41,569 nt of DNA from Psychrobacter vallis (GCF_904846715.1 NZ_CAJHBU010000025.1:1-41569); one strand, 5' to 3'; positions 24,422 through 33,914 are shown, counted from the first letter of the stretch. Program-made: numbers and translations. Notes: a model not told the origin generated them from the letters alone.

Positions 24422-25837
24422 CTACGCCGCTAACTGAGATTGGCTACTCACTGTGTCCCGTACAAAGCGCGCAAAGCCATTGATAATATTGTGTGTCTCT
24501 TGACCTAAGCCGCTATGCACGCTCATAAAGTGAATAAAGCCATGCGGCGCACCAAGTACGGTATAGGTTCTGACTGGGATGCCATGGCTTTTTATTTGCT
24601 TGGCATAAGCCAACGCTTCATCACGCAATACGTCTAATTCAGCGGCAACAATATAAGTGGGACATACTTGACTGTTATCACCGAGCATTGGAGAATTGAG
24701 TACATGCTGGCGTGGTAATAGACTGTTTTCAAAACAAGCGGCATCAAATACCGCCACATCGGCATGATCTAATAGTAACCCTTCACCATACAACTCCCAG
24801 CTCGGGTAATCTGTCTCGATATCAGTAACCGGATATAAAGGCATTTGCGCCAGTGGTTTGGGTAGGCTTTTTAATAACGTAAATGTCTTTTGACCATCGA
24901 TACCCACATCTCGCCACAAAGTTTCAGATGGCGCAGTCAGCTGCTGGGCAAGCAGGGTGCACAGTCCACCACCAGCACTATCACCCGCTAGGACAATGCG
25001 TGATGGTGACGCATTCAGTGTATGGCAGTGTTCAGCCACCCAAGCATAAGCGGTGATACAGTCTCTCAACGCAGATGGAGATGAGTGTTCAGGCGCCAAG
25101 CGATAATCAACACTGACAATCGACCAACCAGTTTGCTCACAAATAGCATGACAGAACTCATGATGAGTATCGACATCACCAATACAGAACCCGCCACCAT
25201 GAAAGAACAACATCACCGTGTCATCAGGGTTGTGGCTACGGCGTTTTTTTAAGCTCATACCATTAGAGCGAAGTCCTGCTTGATAGCAACGAATCGTCAT
25301 GTCACCTTCGTCAGCATGGGCAATCATTTTGTCTTCCCAGCGAATTGGCGTGTGCCCTTTTTTGGTAAAGTGTTTTATATTGCTGAGCACACTACCACTC
25401 GCTTGCTTCCATACTTTTGGCGTTTGCATGGCCACTGCATCGGCGGCAAATTTTTCGCGTAGCTCACGCATTGGCGTAAGCTCTAGTGGGGTTTTAAGTT
25501 TACTGTTTATAGCCAAAATCAAACGCAGATGGGCATTGGCGTGCAGATATTGTTTTGACGTAGGCCCGTCCAGATAACCAACCAAGCTTTCTAAAATGGG
25601 CGTTGGCAAATAGCCTAGACCTTTCATGGCATGGTGTAATGTGTGAGGATTATAGGTGGGTATCGGGGTGTAGCTAAGCATTTTTTCTTTAACGGTCATG
25701 GGCTGCTTTTGAGACCCGTTTTTTTCTATGCCGTTATTTACTGGCTCTATCGAGGCGAGCTTCAACGTCATCAAGGCTTTGTTCAATAAGGTATTAACTG
25801 ACAGTACAGTTGAATTTAGTACGGTTGAATTAGACAT
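24422..25837 (-). CDS. Alpha/beta hydrolase, hormone-sensitive-lipase-type esterase
   Basis: A 471-residue hydrolase. HSL-family marks are the oxyanion-hole motif FFHGGGFCIGD (about residue 213) and the nucleophile LAGDSAGGGLC (Ser about 287), followed by the acid in AELDVLRDE and the His in GAPHGFIHF. An N-terminal domain of about 200 residues, unusually long for this family, has no named motif. No signal peptide is seen, so the protein is probably cytoplasmic; substrates are expected to be short- or medium-chain esters. ATG 25837 is preferred because GAGAAG lies just upstream; the frame is open four codons further to 25849. Confidence 0.88.
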   Translation of the reverse strand: MSNSTVLNSTVLSVNTLLNKALMTLKLASIEPVNNGIEKNGSQKQPMTVKEKMLSYTPIPTYNPHTLHHAMKGLGYLPTPILESLVGYLDGPTSKQYLHANAHLRLILAINSKLKTPLELTPMRELREKFAADAVAMQTPKVWKQASGSVLSNIKHFTKKGHTPIRWEDKMIAHADEGDMTIRCYQAGLRSNGMSLKKRRSHNPDDTVMLFFHGGGFCIGDVDTHHEFCHAICEQTGWSIVSVDYRLAPEHSSPSALRDCITAYAWVAEHCHTLNASPSRIVLAGDSAGGGLCTLLAQQLTAPSETLWRDVGIDGQKTFTLLKSLPKPLAQMPLYPVTDIETDYPSWELYGEGLLLDHADVAVFDAACFENSLLPRQHVLNSPMLGDNSQVCPTYIVAAELDVLRDEALAYAKQIKSHGIPVRTYTVLGAPHGFIHFMSVHSGLGQETHNIINGFARFVRDTVSSQSQLAA

Positions 25838-26012
25838 AACACTTCTCATAAATAATGGTCAGTATCCGTTGTTACACATTGGTGCTTACTTTAAGATAAG
25901 TGATACTGTTTGCCGCTATGATAAAGGAGTCAGATAAAAAACAGCGTGTTTTTTGGTAATTACTAAAGTATTGAAGTATTGAAGTATTAAAGCGTGTCCT
26001 CAAGTCAATTGA

Positions 26013-26155
26013 CATAGTCAGGTCATAAAGAGCGTCAGCGGGGCTGGAATGAATTTTTTGTAGCATCGAGCTGCGCAGGCACAGTAAGCAAGAAAAATTT
26101 GTGCCAGTCTCGCATCATAGTGTTGTACATCCATTTTATTTGGTATCGACTATAG
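26013..26155. repeat. Dispersed palindromic repeat, copy 4
   Basis: The core runs from GGCTGGAATGAATTTTTTG (from 26042) to AAAAATTTGTGCCAG (to 26107) around GTAGCATCGAGCTGCGCAGG. The outer ends CATAGTC (26013) and CGACTATAG (to 26155) form short terminal inverted repeats, as in copy 5. Confidence 0.75.
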
Positions 26156-26305
26156 TGCAATCAACGGTCACTTAAATGTGCTAAAAAATATTGAGTTGTG
26201 CCAGACCATGCTATTCGTGCAGGGCAATAAAAAGTCTTTTATCGGTGTTTAGTGACGTATTGACACCGTATTTGTTGTAAATGAGAAAAATTCCTACGTT
26301 TTGGG

Positions 26306-26331
26306 CTTGAAATTTGTAGCCGTCACCTTTA
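26306..26331 (+). promoter_or_regulatory. Candidate sigma-32 promoter of grpE
   Basis: CTTGAAA (26306-26312) is the heat-shock -35 consensus and CACCTTTA (26324-26331) is a partial match to CCCCATTT, 11 bases apart. It lies 140 bases before the grpE start. grpE is a classical RpoH target. Confidence 0.5.
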
Positions 26332-26471
26332 TCAAACAGCTAGTAAAACGCATCAATAACAACAATGAGTAAGAACCGTTTAGTCTCTAATAAGAGCACG
26401 GTATGACTCGCGATTAGCGGGTTTATTGTGTTCTATATTAACCGTCATTATTAACATTCTAAGGAGCCATC

Positions 26472-27071
26472 ATGAGCGAGAAAAACACCAACCACGAATC
26501 CCCTGAGCAAAATGTGGCGCATGATAATATTGAGCACAGCGACAGTATTTTAGAAGAAACCATGAATGAGTTTGATCCACAACATAACTCAGATGAAGAT
26601 CTGACTATCCATACTGAAATCGATCTTGATACTTTTAAAGCACGTATTGCTGAGTTAGAAGGCGAAGTTAAGCAAGCAAAAGAAGGCACGGCTCGTGCCA
26701 ATGCAGAAGCTTACAACGCCCAAAAACGCATGGAACAAGAAGCAGATAAAAGCAAAAAATTTGCCCTACAAAAATTTGCCAGAGAATTATTAGAGATTGT
26801 TGATAACTTAGAGCGTGCTATTGAAAATGCTGAGGCCAACGATCCAGTCGCCGAAGGGGTACAACTGACCCATAAAGCGCTAGTCGCTGTATTGAATAAA
26901 AATGGCGTCGAAGCGGTTGATCCACAAGGTGAAAAATTCAATGCTGATCTGCATGAAGCGGTCGGTATTGACGCAGATGCAGAAGCAGATACCGTCGGAA
27001 CAGTGTTGCAAAAGGGTTATAGCCTGAACGGTCGCCTATTGCGCCCAGCTATGGTACGTGTCGGACAATAG
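26472..27071 (+). CDS. grpE: Nucleotide exchange factor GrpE
   Basis: GrpE releases ADP from DnaK and acts as a homodimer. The 199 residues show an acidic N-terminal region, a long helix (LDTFKARIAELEGEVKQAKEGTARANAEAYNAQKRMEQE) and the C-terminal beta domain with GVEAVDPQGEKFNADLHEAVG and VGTVLQKGYSLNGRLLRPAMVRVGQ, the family's most conserved end. A clear AAGGAG site precedes ATG 26472. It is followed by dnaK at 211 bases, with a separate heat-shock promoter candidate in the gap. Confidence 0.97.
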   Translation: MSEKNTNHESPEQNVAHDNIEHSDSILEETMNEFDPQHNSDEDLTIHTEIDLDTFKARIAELEGEVKQAKEGTARANAEAYNAQKRMEQEADKSKKFALQKFARELLEIVDNLERAIENAEANDPVAEGVQLTHKALVAVLNKNGVEAVDPQGEKFNADLHEAVGIDADAEADTVGTVLQKGYSLNGRLLRPAMVRVGQ

Positions 27072-27182
27072 GAATTTAACGTCACATTTTCACGTTAATA
27101 GTATTTAAAAGTGGTAAACCTTACTAATATTAAGGATTTTCACAAAAAGTCACACGAAAGACCATTTTTGCGGACTTATTGC

Positions 27183-27212
27183 CTTGAAAAAATCAATAAG
27201 TAAACCGATATA
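27183..27212 (+). promoter_or_regulatory. Candidate sigma-32 promoter of dnaK
   Basis: CTTGAAA (27183-27189) and ACCGATATA (27204-27212) are separated by 14 bases, a good fit to the sigma-32 pattern CTTGAAA...CCCCATnTA. It lies 70 bases before the dnaK start. Confidence 0.6.
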
Positions 27213-27282
27213 AAGCAACAAGTGACCGACTGTGGTCAGAATAAACAAAATTTATATTTAAAACAATTAGGAGTAATTGATT

Positions 27283-29226
27283 ATGGGTAAAGTAATTGGT
27301 ATTGATTTAGGTACAACCAACTCATGTGTTGCCGTCATGGAAGGTGACAAGGTTAAGGTCATCGAAAATGCTGAAGGTACTCGTACAACGCCATCAATCG
27401 TCGCCTATAAAAATGACGAAATTTTGGTTGGTCAATCAGCCAAGCGTCAAGCGGTAACCAACCCAAACAATACGTTGTTTGCGATCAAGCGTTTGATCGG
27501 TCGTCGTTTTGATGACAAAGTCGTGCAAAAAGACATCGGCATGGTACCTTACAAAATTGCCAAAGCGGATAATGGTGATGCATGGGTAGAAGTGAACGGT
27601 AAAAAACTGGCGCCACCACAGGTTTCTGCTGAAATCTTGAAAAAAATGAAAAAAACAGCAGAAGACTATCTTGGTGAAAGCGTGACTGAAGCCGTTGTAA
27701 CGGTACCTGCTTACTTTAATGACTCACAGCGTCAAGCCACAAAAGACGCAGGTAAAATTGCGGGTCTTGATGTAAAACGTATCATCAACGAGCCAACTGC
27801 TGCTGCTCTTGCTTATGGTATGGACAAAAAGCAAGGCGATAGCACGGTTGCTGTATATGACTTGGGCGGTGGTACTTTTGATATCTCAATCATAGAAATC
27901 GCTGATGTCGATGGCGAGCAACAGTTTGAAGTACTTGCGACCAATGGTGATACGTTCCTTGGTGGTGAAGATTTTGACTCAGCTTTGATTGATTATTTGG
28001 CTGATGAATTCAAAAAAGACCAAGACGTCAACCTAAAAGGTGACTCATTGGCGATGCAGCGTCTAAAAGAAGCGGCAGAAAAAGCGAAAATTGAGCTATC
28101 TAGTGCCCAAAGCACCGAAGTGAACTTGCCATATATCACCGCAGACAGCAGTGGTCCTAAGCATTTGGTCGTGACCATCAGTCGCTCAAAGCTAGAGAGT
28201 CTCACTGAAGAGTTGGTACAACGCACCATGGGCCCTTGTAAAATTGCGCTTGAAGATGCCGGCATTAAAATTGGTGACATCGATGATGTTATCTTAGTTG
28301 GTGGTCAGACACGTATGCCACTGGTACAACAAAAAGTACAAGAGTTCTTCGGTCAAGAACCACGTAAAGACGTGAACCCTGACGAAGCGGTAGCAGCGGG
28401 CGCGGCGATTCAAGGTGCGGTATTGTCTGGTGAAAAAACAGATGTACTACTACTTGATGTAACGCCATTGACCCTTGGTATCGAAACGATGGGCGGTGTG
28501 ATGACACCAGTTATCGAGAAAAACACGATGATTCCTACCAAGAAATCACAGGTGTTCTCAACGGCTGAAGACAACCAGCCAGCAGTAACGATTCAGGTAT
28601 ATCAAGGTGAACGTAAAATCGCTAACCAAAACAAACAGCTTGGTCGTTTTGATTTGACGGATATTCCACCAGCACCACGTGGTCTGCCACAAATTGAAGT
28701 ATCTTTTGACATCAATGCTGATGGTATCATGAACATCTCAGCAACTGACAAAGGCACTGGTAAAGCGCAAAGCATCCAGATCAAAGCGGATTCTGGTTTG
28801 TCGGACGAAGAAGTCGAACAAATGGTTCGCGATGCAGAAGCCAATGCCGCAGAAGACGAGAAATTCGCTAATCTAGCGCAAGTGCGTAACGAAGCAGATG
28901 GTCGTATCCATGCGGTACAAAAAGCACTAAAAGAAGCAGAAGACAAAGTCACTGCTGAAGAAAAATCAACCGTAGAAACGGCCATCACTGAGCTTGAAGC
29001 AGTGATTAAAGAAGATGATCATGATGACATCAAAGCCAAGCTTGAAGCGTTAGACAATGCTTTCTTGCCAGTTAGTCAGAAGATTTATGCTGACAGCGGT
29101 GCTGGAGCAGAAGGCATGGATCCAAGCCAGTTCCAACAAGGCGCGGACGATGCTGAAAGCAGAAACCAAGCCAATGATGACGTCGTTGATGCTGAGTTCA
29201 CTGAAGTCAATGACGATAAGAAATAA
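27283..29226 (+). CDS. dnaK: Molecular chaperone DnaK (Hsp70)
   Basis: DnaK is the ATP-driven Hsp70 that binds exposed hydrophobic segments of unfolded proteins, cycling with DnaJ and GrpE. The 647-residue product begins [20 protein letters not shown], with [39 protein letters not shown] and the interdomain linker [16 protein letters not shown]. The substrate domain and helical lid follow, and the tail ends in acidic [17 protein letters not shown] 27283 has a TAGGAG site. A strong terminator follows at once; no dnaJ is adjacent, so dnaJ must be elsewhere. Confidence 0.99.
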   Translation: MGKVIGIDLGTTNSCVAVMEGDKVKVIENAEGTRTTPSIVAYKNDEILVGQSAKRQAVTNPNNTLFAIKRLIGRRFDDKVVQKDIGMVPYKIAKADNGDAWVEVNGKKLAPPQVSAEILKKMKKTAEDYLGESVTEAVVTVPAYFNDSQRQATKDAGKIAGLDVKRIINEPTAAALAYGMDKKQGDSTVAVYDLGGGTFDISIIEIADVDGEQQFEVLATNGDTFLGGEDFDSALIDYLADEFKKDQDVNLKGDSLAMQRLKEAAEKAKIELSSAQSTEVNLPYITADSSGPKHLVVTISRSKLESLTEELVQRTMGPCKIALEDAGIKIGDIDDVILVGGQTRMPLVQQKVQEFFGQEPRKDVNPDEAVAAGAAIQGAVLSGEKTDVLLLDVTPLTLGIETMGGVMTPVIEKNTMIPTKKSQVFSTAEDNQPAVTIQVYQGERKIANQNKQLGRFDLTDIPPAPRGLPQIEVSFDINADGIMNISATDKGTGKAQSIQIKADSGLSDEEVEQMVRDAEANAAEDEKFANLAQVRNEADGRIHAVQKALKEAEDKVTAEEKSTVETAITELEAVIKEDDHDDIKAKLEALDNAFLPVSQKIYADSGAGAEGMDPSQFQQGADDAESRNQANDDVVDAEFTEVNDDKK

Positions 29227-29271
29227 TATTTCTTAACGCTAATCAGTAGAGCCAGTCAGTAAAGACAAAAA

Positions 29272-29297
29272 ACGCACCTTTCGAGGTGCGTTTTTTT
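29272..29297 (+). terminator. Terminator after dnaK
   Basis: ACGCACCT and AGGTGCGT form a perfect eight-base stem closed by the stable TTCG tetraloop, followed by seven T. It sits 46 bases after the stop codon. On the minus strand a run of A converts to T, so it could also serve bioC. Confidence 0.92.
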
Positions 29298-29327
29298 ATG
29301 GCTGATGGTTTTTATAATTGATAGTTT

Positions 29328-30149
29328 TTATGACCGATAAGCATCAATGATAAGCACTTCATAAGTTAGATAGACACAGGGTTGTCCCTCTTTATCTTGT
29401 CCTGAGAACTGTTGCCAATATGCCTGCTCAAACTGTTGCAAACGCGCTTTTGTCCAAACAAAAGGGGCGGTATTTTGATTGTCTGCTGTACTGCGCCGTT
29501 GGGTTTGGTTGGTTGACACGCCGGTCATTTTCATGTGTTTTAGTACGTCATACGGCCGTGCAAACGGTATGTCGAAGCGCTGAGTCGATAGCTGAGCGTT
29601 CTTAAGTTTGGTATCCTCTAATGCTGAACGCCATGCTGCCACGCTTGGATAAGCCAGTCCTTTCCCAGTAAGGGCTTTAATTTGCAAAAAATTATCAGGT
29701 GTAAAAGTACTGAGTAATAGCTGGCCGCCCGCTTGTAGCCGAGTTGATGACTGCGATATAAAACGTAACGGCTCATCAAACCACTGTATCGCATTGGCAC
29801 TGACAATCAAACTGTGGTTGGTCGCTAAATCTATCGTTTCTGCATCACCTATACGCAGCTGTGCCTTTGGCAGTATGGACTGTAGGTTTTTTGCTTGCTG
29901 CGCGCAAAGCTCATTGATGATCCAGCGGTTGCTTTGTAGATTTGCCGCTAGCAACTGAGTCATTTGACCAGTACCAGCACCCACTTCAAGCACGCTATCT
30001 TGCTGCTGATGGGCAATCAGAGTCAGCAAGTGCTGACAGATATGCTGCTGGATGTGAGCGTGCTGATCATAGTCATTGGCTTTGGCGAAATGACGGGCGA
30101 TGCTCTGCTTTCGGGCGCTCAGCTCATTTAGTGTAATGGGGTGTTCCAT
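29328..30149 (-). CDS. bioC: Malonyl-[ACP] O-methyltransferase BioC
   Basis: BioC methylates malonyl-ACP to start pimeloyl synthesis for biotin. The protein is a class I SAM methyltransferase: SIARHFAKANDYDQHAHIQQHI is the typical BioC opening, SVLEVGAGTGQMTQLLA (about 52-68) is motif I, and SANAIQWFDEP and GGQLLLSTFTPDNFLQI are conserved. The 273 residues are of normal length. It follows bioF on the same strand with 210 bases between, filled by repeat copy 5, so the two may be transcribed together through the repeat. The assignment rests on sequence pattern plus the bioF neighbour. Confidence 0.88.
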   Translation of the reverse strand: MEHPITLNELSARKQSIARHFAKANDYDQHAHIQQHICQHLLTLIAHQQQDSVLEVGAGTGQMTQLLAANLQSNRWIINELCAQQAKNLQSILPKAQLRIGDAETIDLATNHSLIVSANAIQWFDEPLRFISQSSTRLQAGGQLLLSTFTPDNFLQIKALTGKGLAYPSVAAWRSALEDTKLKNAQLSTQRFDIPFARPYDVLKHMKMTGVSTNQTQRRSTADNQNTAPFVWTKARLQQFEQAYWQQFSGQDKEGQPCVYLTYEVLIIDAYRS

Positions 30150-30216
30150 AACGTTTATTCAATCCAAAATATCATGAGTGTTTGCTAAGACAATGTTAAG
30201 GCAAGTTTTCTCAGTT

Positions 30217-30363
30217 ATATAGTCAGATTAATATAAAAAGGATACAGCAGGACTGGTAAGAATTTTTTGTAGCCTCTGGCAGCAACGGTATAAGCAAGCA
30301 AGAAAAATTTGTACCAGTCCTTCGTCATGATGTCGTGTATCCACTTTATTTATGATTGATTAT
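30217..30363. repeat. Dispersed palindromic repeat, copy 5 (best-defined)
   Basis: The clearest full-length copy, about 147 bases. Inner arms GGACTGGTAAGAATTTTT (from 30250) and AAAAATTTGTACCAGTCC (to 30320) pair almost fully. Outer ends TATAGTCAGATTAATATAAA and TTTATTTATGATTGATTATA are imperfect inverted repeats. The right end overlaps the bioF stop codon (30360-30362). It behaves like a small non-autonomous mobile element. Confidence 0.85.
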
Positions 30364-31592
30364 AAGTGCGCGATCAAACGCTGACAATCTGCCATGCTTA
30401 TGCTGGCATTCATGACTAGTCGAATGCGTGCCGTATTGGCAGGCACGGTCGGCGGCCTGATAGGTAGGGCATAAAACCCCGCTGCTTGTAGCCGCTCTGC
30501 TTTGGCAATCGTTCGAGCATTGTCTCCCAATAAATAAGGCACAATGGGTGACTGATAAACGATCTCTTGCTGACTCGATGTGACCCGATGCGCAGGGCTG
30601 ATGGCTTGGCTAAGCTGTAGAGATATCTGAGCCAAATGTTGTCTATGCGACTGCAACTGTGGCATTTTTGCCAAAATAAAACGTGTCCAAGCATGATTGA
30701 TCGGTGGTAACGCGGTACTAAAGATAAGAGGGCGCATGTGGTTGATTAGCCATGATTTGACCGTCTCATCGCATAAGATGTACGCACCGATTGAGGCAAA
30801 TGCTTTACCAAAAGTGCCCACCAAATAATCGATATCAGTCAGTGTCTGCGTTTCTTCGGCCAGTCCACAGCCTTGATCGCCAAAGACCCCCACAGCGTGT
30901 GCTTCATCTACATATAGCTCAATACGACTGTCCAATGTTTTTAAGCGTACCAACGCCCGTAAGTCTGCGCGGTCACCATCCATACTAAAGATACTTTCGG
31001 TAATAATAATAATGCGTTCAACATTATCCTCAGCTTGTGCCAATAACATTGCCAAGTGCTCATAATCATTATGACGATAACGCCGATAGGTACATAACTT
31101 ATTTTGGCTCAAGCGAATACCATCAATGATACTGGCGTGTACCAGCTTGTCTGCCAAAATGAGCGTTTTGACAGGTAAGGCGGTGAGGGCTGGTAAAATC
31201 CCAATATTGGCATGATAGCCGCTGTTCATTACCAGTGTTGACTTCGTAGCCGCACTATTTTTTTTACCCGCTGCCAATTGATACCAGTGTTGTAACTCAT
31301 CTTCTAGCAGTTGCAATTGTGCGTCATTTCCGGTTAAAAGCCGTGATGAGGCGGCACTCATTTTGGGCAATTGTGTTGCGGGATATTGTTGTATGTGCTC
31401 AAAAAATTCGTACTGCAGCGCTGCGTCACCGCTCAAACCAAGATAGTCATTACTAGCGATATTCAATAAGGTTTGGCCATTATTGACGACATAACGCCCT
31501 TGATGCTCCAGATCTGGTAACTGACGGTATTGTTGGTTGTCCTTCAACTGGACAAGGGCATCTTGTAATCGCTTAGAAATAGGCACTGGCAT
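30360..31592 (-). CDS. bioF: 8-amino-7-oxononanoate synthase
   Basis: BioF condenses pimeloyl-ACP (or -CoA) with alanine, using pyridoxal phosphate, in biotin synthesis. The 410 residues carry NIASNDYLGLSGD, SSRLLTGN, VMNSGYHANIG, YVDEAHAVGVFGDQGCG (227-243) and GTFGKAFASIGAYI with the cofactor lysine at 263. The start MPVPISKRLQ has an AAGGGA site. bioB, bioA and bioD are not in this window. The stop codon lies in the end of a palindromic repeat, so the last residues may be partly repeat-derived. Confidence 0.95.
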   Translation of the reverse strand: MPVPISKRLQDALVQLKDNQQYRQLPDLEHQGRYVVNNGQTLLNIASNDYLGLSGDAALQYEFFEHIQQYPATQLPKMSAASSRLLTGNDAQLQLLEDELQHWYQLAAGKKNSAATKSTLVMNSGYHANIGILPALTALPVKTLILADKLVHASIIDGIRLSQNKLCTYRRYRHNDYEHLAMLLAQAEDNVERIIIITESIFSMDGDRADLRALVRLKTLDSRIELYVDEAHAVGVFGDQGCGLAEETQTLTDIDYLVGTFGKAFASIGAYILCDETVKSWLINHMRPLIFSTALPPINHAWTRFILAKMPQLQSHRQHLAQISLQLSQAISPAHRVTSSQQEIVYQSPIVPYLLGDNARTIAKAERLQAAGFYALPIRPPTVPANTARIRLVMNASISMADCQRLIAHL

Positions 31593-31750
31593 GTGGGTTT
31601 GTCCCTTATTTTATTTTACATATATAAGCATGGCGTGGTACTAGGTACGAAGTATTGCACAAAATCAAGACATGTAACAGAAAGTTTCATATCTAGGCCT
31701 TTGTAACCCACACACTGATAAATACTTGCAAATCTTAACTCTCATGCCAT

Positions 31751-31771
31751 CAAACACTGACAGAGTGTTTG
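31751..31771. promoter_or_regulatory. Inverted repeat upstream of the outer-membrane protein genes
   Basis: CAAACACT and AGTGTTTG are perfect eight-base arms around GACAG, 109 bases before the start of the first beta-barrel gene. There is no T run, so an operator or leader hairpin is more likely than a terminator. No regulator is identified. Confidence 0.45.
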
Positions 31772-31879
31772 AAATACTTTGTTACTATGTACTCATCGTT
31801 AGCGAACAAGGCGATAGGGCCAAAAGGCCAATATAAAATACATAACTTGTTTGTCCAAACTTCCTCTAAGGAGCTAATA

Positions 31880-32419
31880 ATGAAAACTTTACAAAAAACT
31901 CTACTTGCCCTAGCAACTGGTTCTTTACTTGCAGTAAGTGCTCAAGCAGCCGTTGGTTATGGTAATGGCTATACCGGTCAACCATACGCTGGTGTTAAAG
32001 TTGGTCAGTTTGACCTAGATATTGATGGTGCTGATGATCCAACCGCTTATGGCGTATACGGTGGTTACAACTTTGATCCTAACTTCGGTATCGAAGCTGA
32101 ATATGTTGGTTCAGATGACGCTGACTACAGAGGCGGAGATATTGACGCAAAAACGTATGGCGCTTATGGTACCTATCGTTATGCCTTCCCAAATACTGGT
32201 TTATATGCCAAAGGTAAGTTAGGTGTGGCCAAAACTGAAGTAGAAGCCAATTATAATGTTGGAGCACTGAGAGTATCAGAGTCTAAAGACGATACCAATC
32301 TTGCTGGCGGTGTAGGTCTTGGGTATTCAGTTAACCCTGACTTCAGTGTTGAAGCTGCGTATGACATGCTAGGTAACGATGCTGATCTTATGACGGTTGG
32401 TGCACAGTTAAAGTTCTAA
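31880..32419 (+). CDS. Small outer-membrane beta-barrel protein (paralogue 1)
   Basis: A 179-residue porin-like protein of the OmpA-barrel/opacity type. Signal peptide MKTLQKTLLALATGSLLAVSAQA is followed by about eight alternating beta strands (PYAGVKVGQFDLD, TAYGVYGGYNFDPNFGIEAEYVG, YGAYGTYRYAFPNTGLYAKGKLGV, LAGGVGLGYSVNPDFSVEAAYDML) ending in a C-terminal Phe, the usual barrel-assembly signal. The frame is open from 31769, but ATG 31880 has an AAGGAG site and starts the signal peptide. A hairpin terminator follows. The next gene is a paralogue. Confidence 0.9.
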   Translation: MKTLQKTLLALATGSLLAVSAQAAVGYGNGYTGQPYAGVKVGQFDLDIDGADDPTAYGVYGGYNFDPNFGIEAEYVGSDDADYRGGDIDAKTYGAYGTYRYAFPNTGLYAKGKLGVAKTEVEANYNVGALRVSESKDDTNLAGGVGLGYSVNPDFSVEAAYDMLGNDADLMTVGAQLKF

Positions 32420-32452
32420 GTGTTTGATTGATAGATTATTAAGTAGTATAAA

Positions 32453-32478
32453 ACGATCGCTTCGGCGGTCGTTTTTTT
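32453..32478 (+). terminator. Terminator after barrel gene 1
   Basis: ACGATCGC, tetraloop TTCG, GCGGTCGT, then T run. The same 20-base hairpin sequence recurs after barrel gene 2. Confidence 0.92.
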
Positions 32479-32622
32479 ATATTACGTAAAATGAAAAACA
32501 GTTGTGTGCTTTTAAAGATAATATTGTTAAAATATCATTATCATCTATATACAAGATGGTATTTTAACGGACAGCAGTTTATAAAAATACGACTGCTGAT
32601 TGAAATATCTTTAAGGATCACA

Positions 32623-33210
32623 ATGAAAATTTTACAGAAAACATTATTAACTTTAGCAACAGGTGCTTTATTGAGTGTAAGTGCTCAAGCAGCAGTGAAT
32701 TATGCAGGTCAATCGTACGCTGGTGTAAAAGTTGGTCAATACAGTCCAGATGGTGATGTTGCTAACAGCATCGATGATGCCATATCATATGGTGTTTACG
32801 GCGGCTATAAGTTTACACCAGCATTTGGTATCGAAGCTGAATATTTAACGACTAGTGATGAAGAAGTATATAACGACAGTGAAGAGAAATCAGAATATAG
32901 CGCTGATGTATATGGTCTGTACGGTACTTATGACTATGTATTTCCAAATACATCACTGTATGCAAAAGGTCGCTTAGGTATAGCAAAAAATGAAGTTGAT
33001 GCGGAATACACAGATAAAATTATTGCTGGCAATAGTTTTAAAGCAAGCGCTTCTGATACAGGAGTAGCAGGCGGTTTAGGTTTAGGCTACAATGTAACAC
33101 CTATGGTATCTGTAGAAGCTATGTATAATTTTTACCCATCTATTGATATTGGCGATGGCGATGATCTAGACGCCAGTGGTATTACTTTGGGCGCACATGC
33201 TAAATTCTAA
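32623..33210 (+). CDS. Small outer-membrane beta-barrel protein (paralogue 2)
   Basis: A 195-residue protein very like its upstream neighbour: signal peptide MKILQKTLLTLATGALLSVSAQA, then the same strands (SYAGVKVGQYSPD, SYGVYGGYKFTPAFGIEAEYL, YGLYGTYDYVFPNTSLYAKGRLGI, GVAGGLGLGYNVTPMVSVEAMY) and a terminal AKF. Loops differ and are more acidic. The frame opens at 32491, but ATG 32623 has an AAGGA site and begins the signal peptide. It has its own terminator and, being preceded by one, needs its own promoter. Function is probably structural or protective; none can be named. Confidence 0.9.
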   Translation: MKILQKTLLTLATGALLSVSAQAAVNYAGQSYAGVKVGQYSPDGDVANSIDDAISYGVYGGYKFTPAFGIEAEYLTTSDEEVYNDSEEKSEYSADVYGLYGTYDYVFPNTSLYAKGRLGIAKNEVDAEYTDKIIAGNSFKASASDTGVAGGLGLGYNVTPMVSVEAMYNFYPSIDIGDGDDLDASGITLGAHAKF

Positions 33211-33240
33211 ACTTTAATTTATGTGAATTACTAGTAGAAA

Positions 33241-33268
33241 ACGATCGCTTCGGCGGTCGTTTTTTTTA
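33241..33268 (+). terminator. Terminator after barrel gene 2
   Basis: Identical in stem and loop to the terminator at 32453, with a run of eight T. The shared terminator supports duplication of the whole gene unit. Confidence 0.92.
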
Positions 33269-33401
33269 TGCCTAAAATTTTACTGTCTCATGTATAAATT
33301 TTTGTAGTGCATACCTCATATATTGATGATTTTTAAGAAAATATAAATGCTAAAAGTGTGATACATTAAAAGATAAGACGATTATGATAGGTGAGGTAGC
33401 A

Positions 33402-33899
33402 ATGATGGAGATGCTTTGGATGATTGAACCTTGGCATTGGCTGGTATTAGGCTTTGTGCTACTGATTATTGAAATGTTTGTGCCAACCTTTGCCAGTCTT
33501 TGGTTTGGTGCAGCGGCCATCATAGTTGCCGCATTGGCATGGTTAATGCCTATTTCTGTCTCTGTTCAAGTTATCATCTGGTTGGTGCTTTCTGCGGCTT
33601 TTTTGGTGGTGTGGTTCAAATTTGTCAAACCTTTATCGGTGGATCGTACCAAAGCAGGGTTGGGTGGTAGTGTCATCGTTGGCGAGACAGGCATGATTAT
33701 CGTGCAACCGCAGCCAGACCGTGCAGGTGTTGTACGCTTTAGTGTGCCTATTGTTGGGGCGGCAGAATGGATGTGCCGTACCACAGGAGAGGTAATCGCT
33801 GTCGGAGAGCGGGTTGTGGTGACTGATATCATCGGTAACGAGCTGATTGTGAGCAGTATGAAATCACAGGCCGTGATCAATAAAAATATGCAGGTATAA
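33402..33899 (+). CDS. NfeD-like membrane protein
   Basis: A 165-residue short NfeD protein. Hydrophobic segments lie at about 10-30, 33-48 and 52-68, followed by a soluble OB-fold (GLGGSVIVGETGMIIVQPQPDRAGVVRFSVPIVG to VVVTDIIGNELIV). NfeD proteins are encoded next to SPFH proteins and are thought to form membrane complexes with them. ATG 33402 is preferred because GGTGAGG lies just upstream; the frame opens at ATG 33384. The stop is 15 bases before the SPFH gene. Confidence 0.9.
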   Translation: MMEMLWMIEPWHWLVLGFVLLIIEMFVPTFASLWFGAAAIIVAALAWLMPISVSVQVIIWLVLSAAFLVVWFKFVKPLSVDRTKAGLGGSVIVGETGMIIVQPQPDRAGVVRFSVPIVGAAEWMCRTTGEVIAVGERVVVTDIIGNELIVSSMKSQAVINKNMQV

Positions 33900-33914
33900 T
33901 AATAGGGGTGTGTT

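Larger units (their letters stand above)
25838..26471. other. Intergenic region before grpE
   Basis: A long gap between divergent genes. It contains repeat copy 4 (about 26013-26155) and a heat-shock promoter candidate at 26306-26331. Short open frames in it are repeat-derived or lack ribosome binding sites, and I saw no RNA gene. Confidence 0.5.

Noticed and set aside
25728..25937. Small plus-strand frame across the start of the esterase gene
   Set aside because: Mostly the reverse strand of a well-supported gene; no independent evidence.
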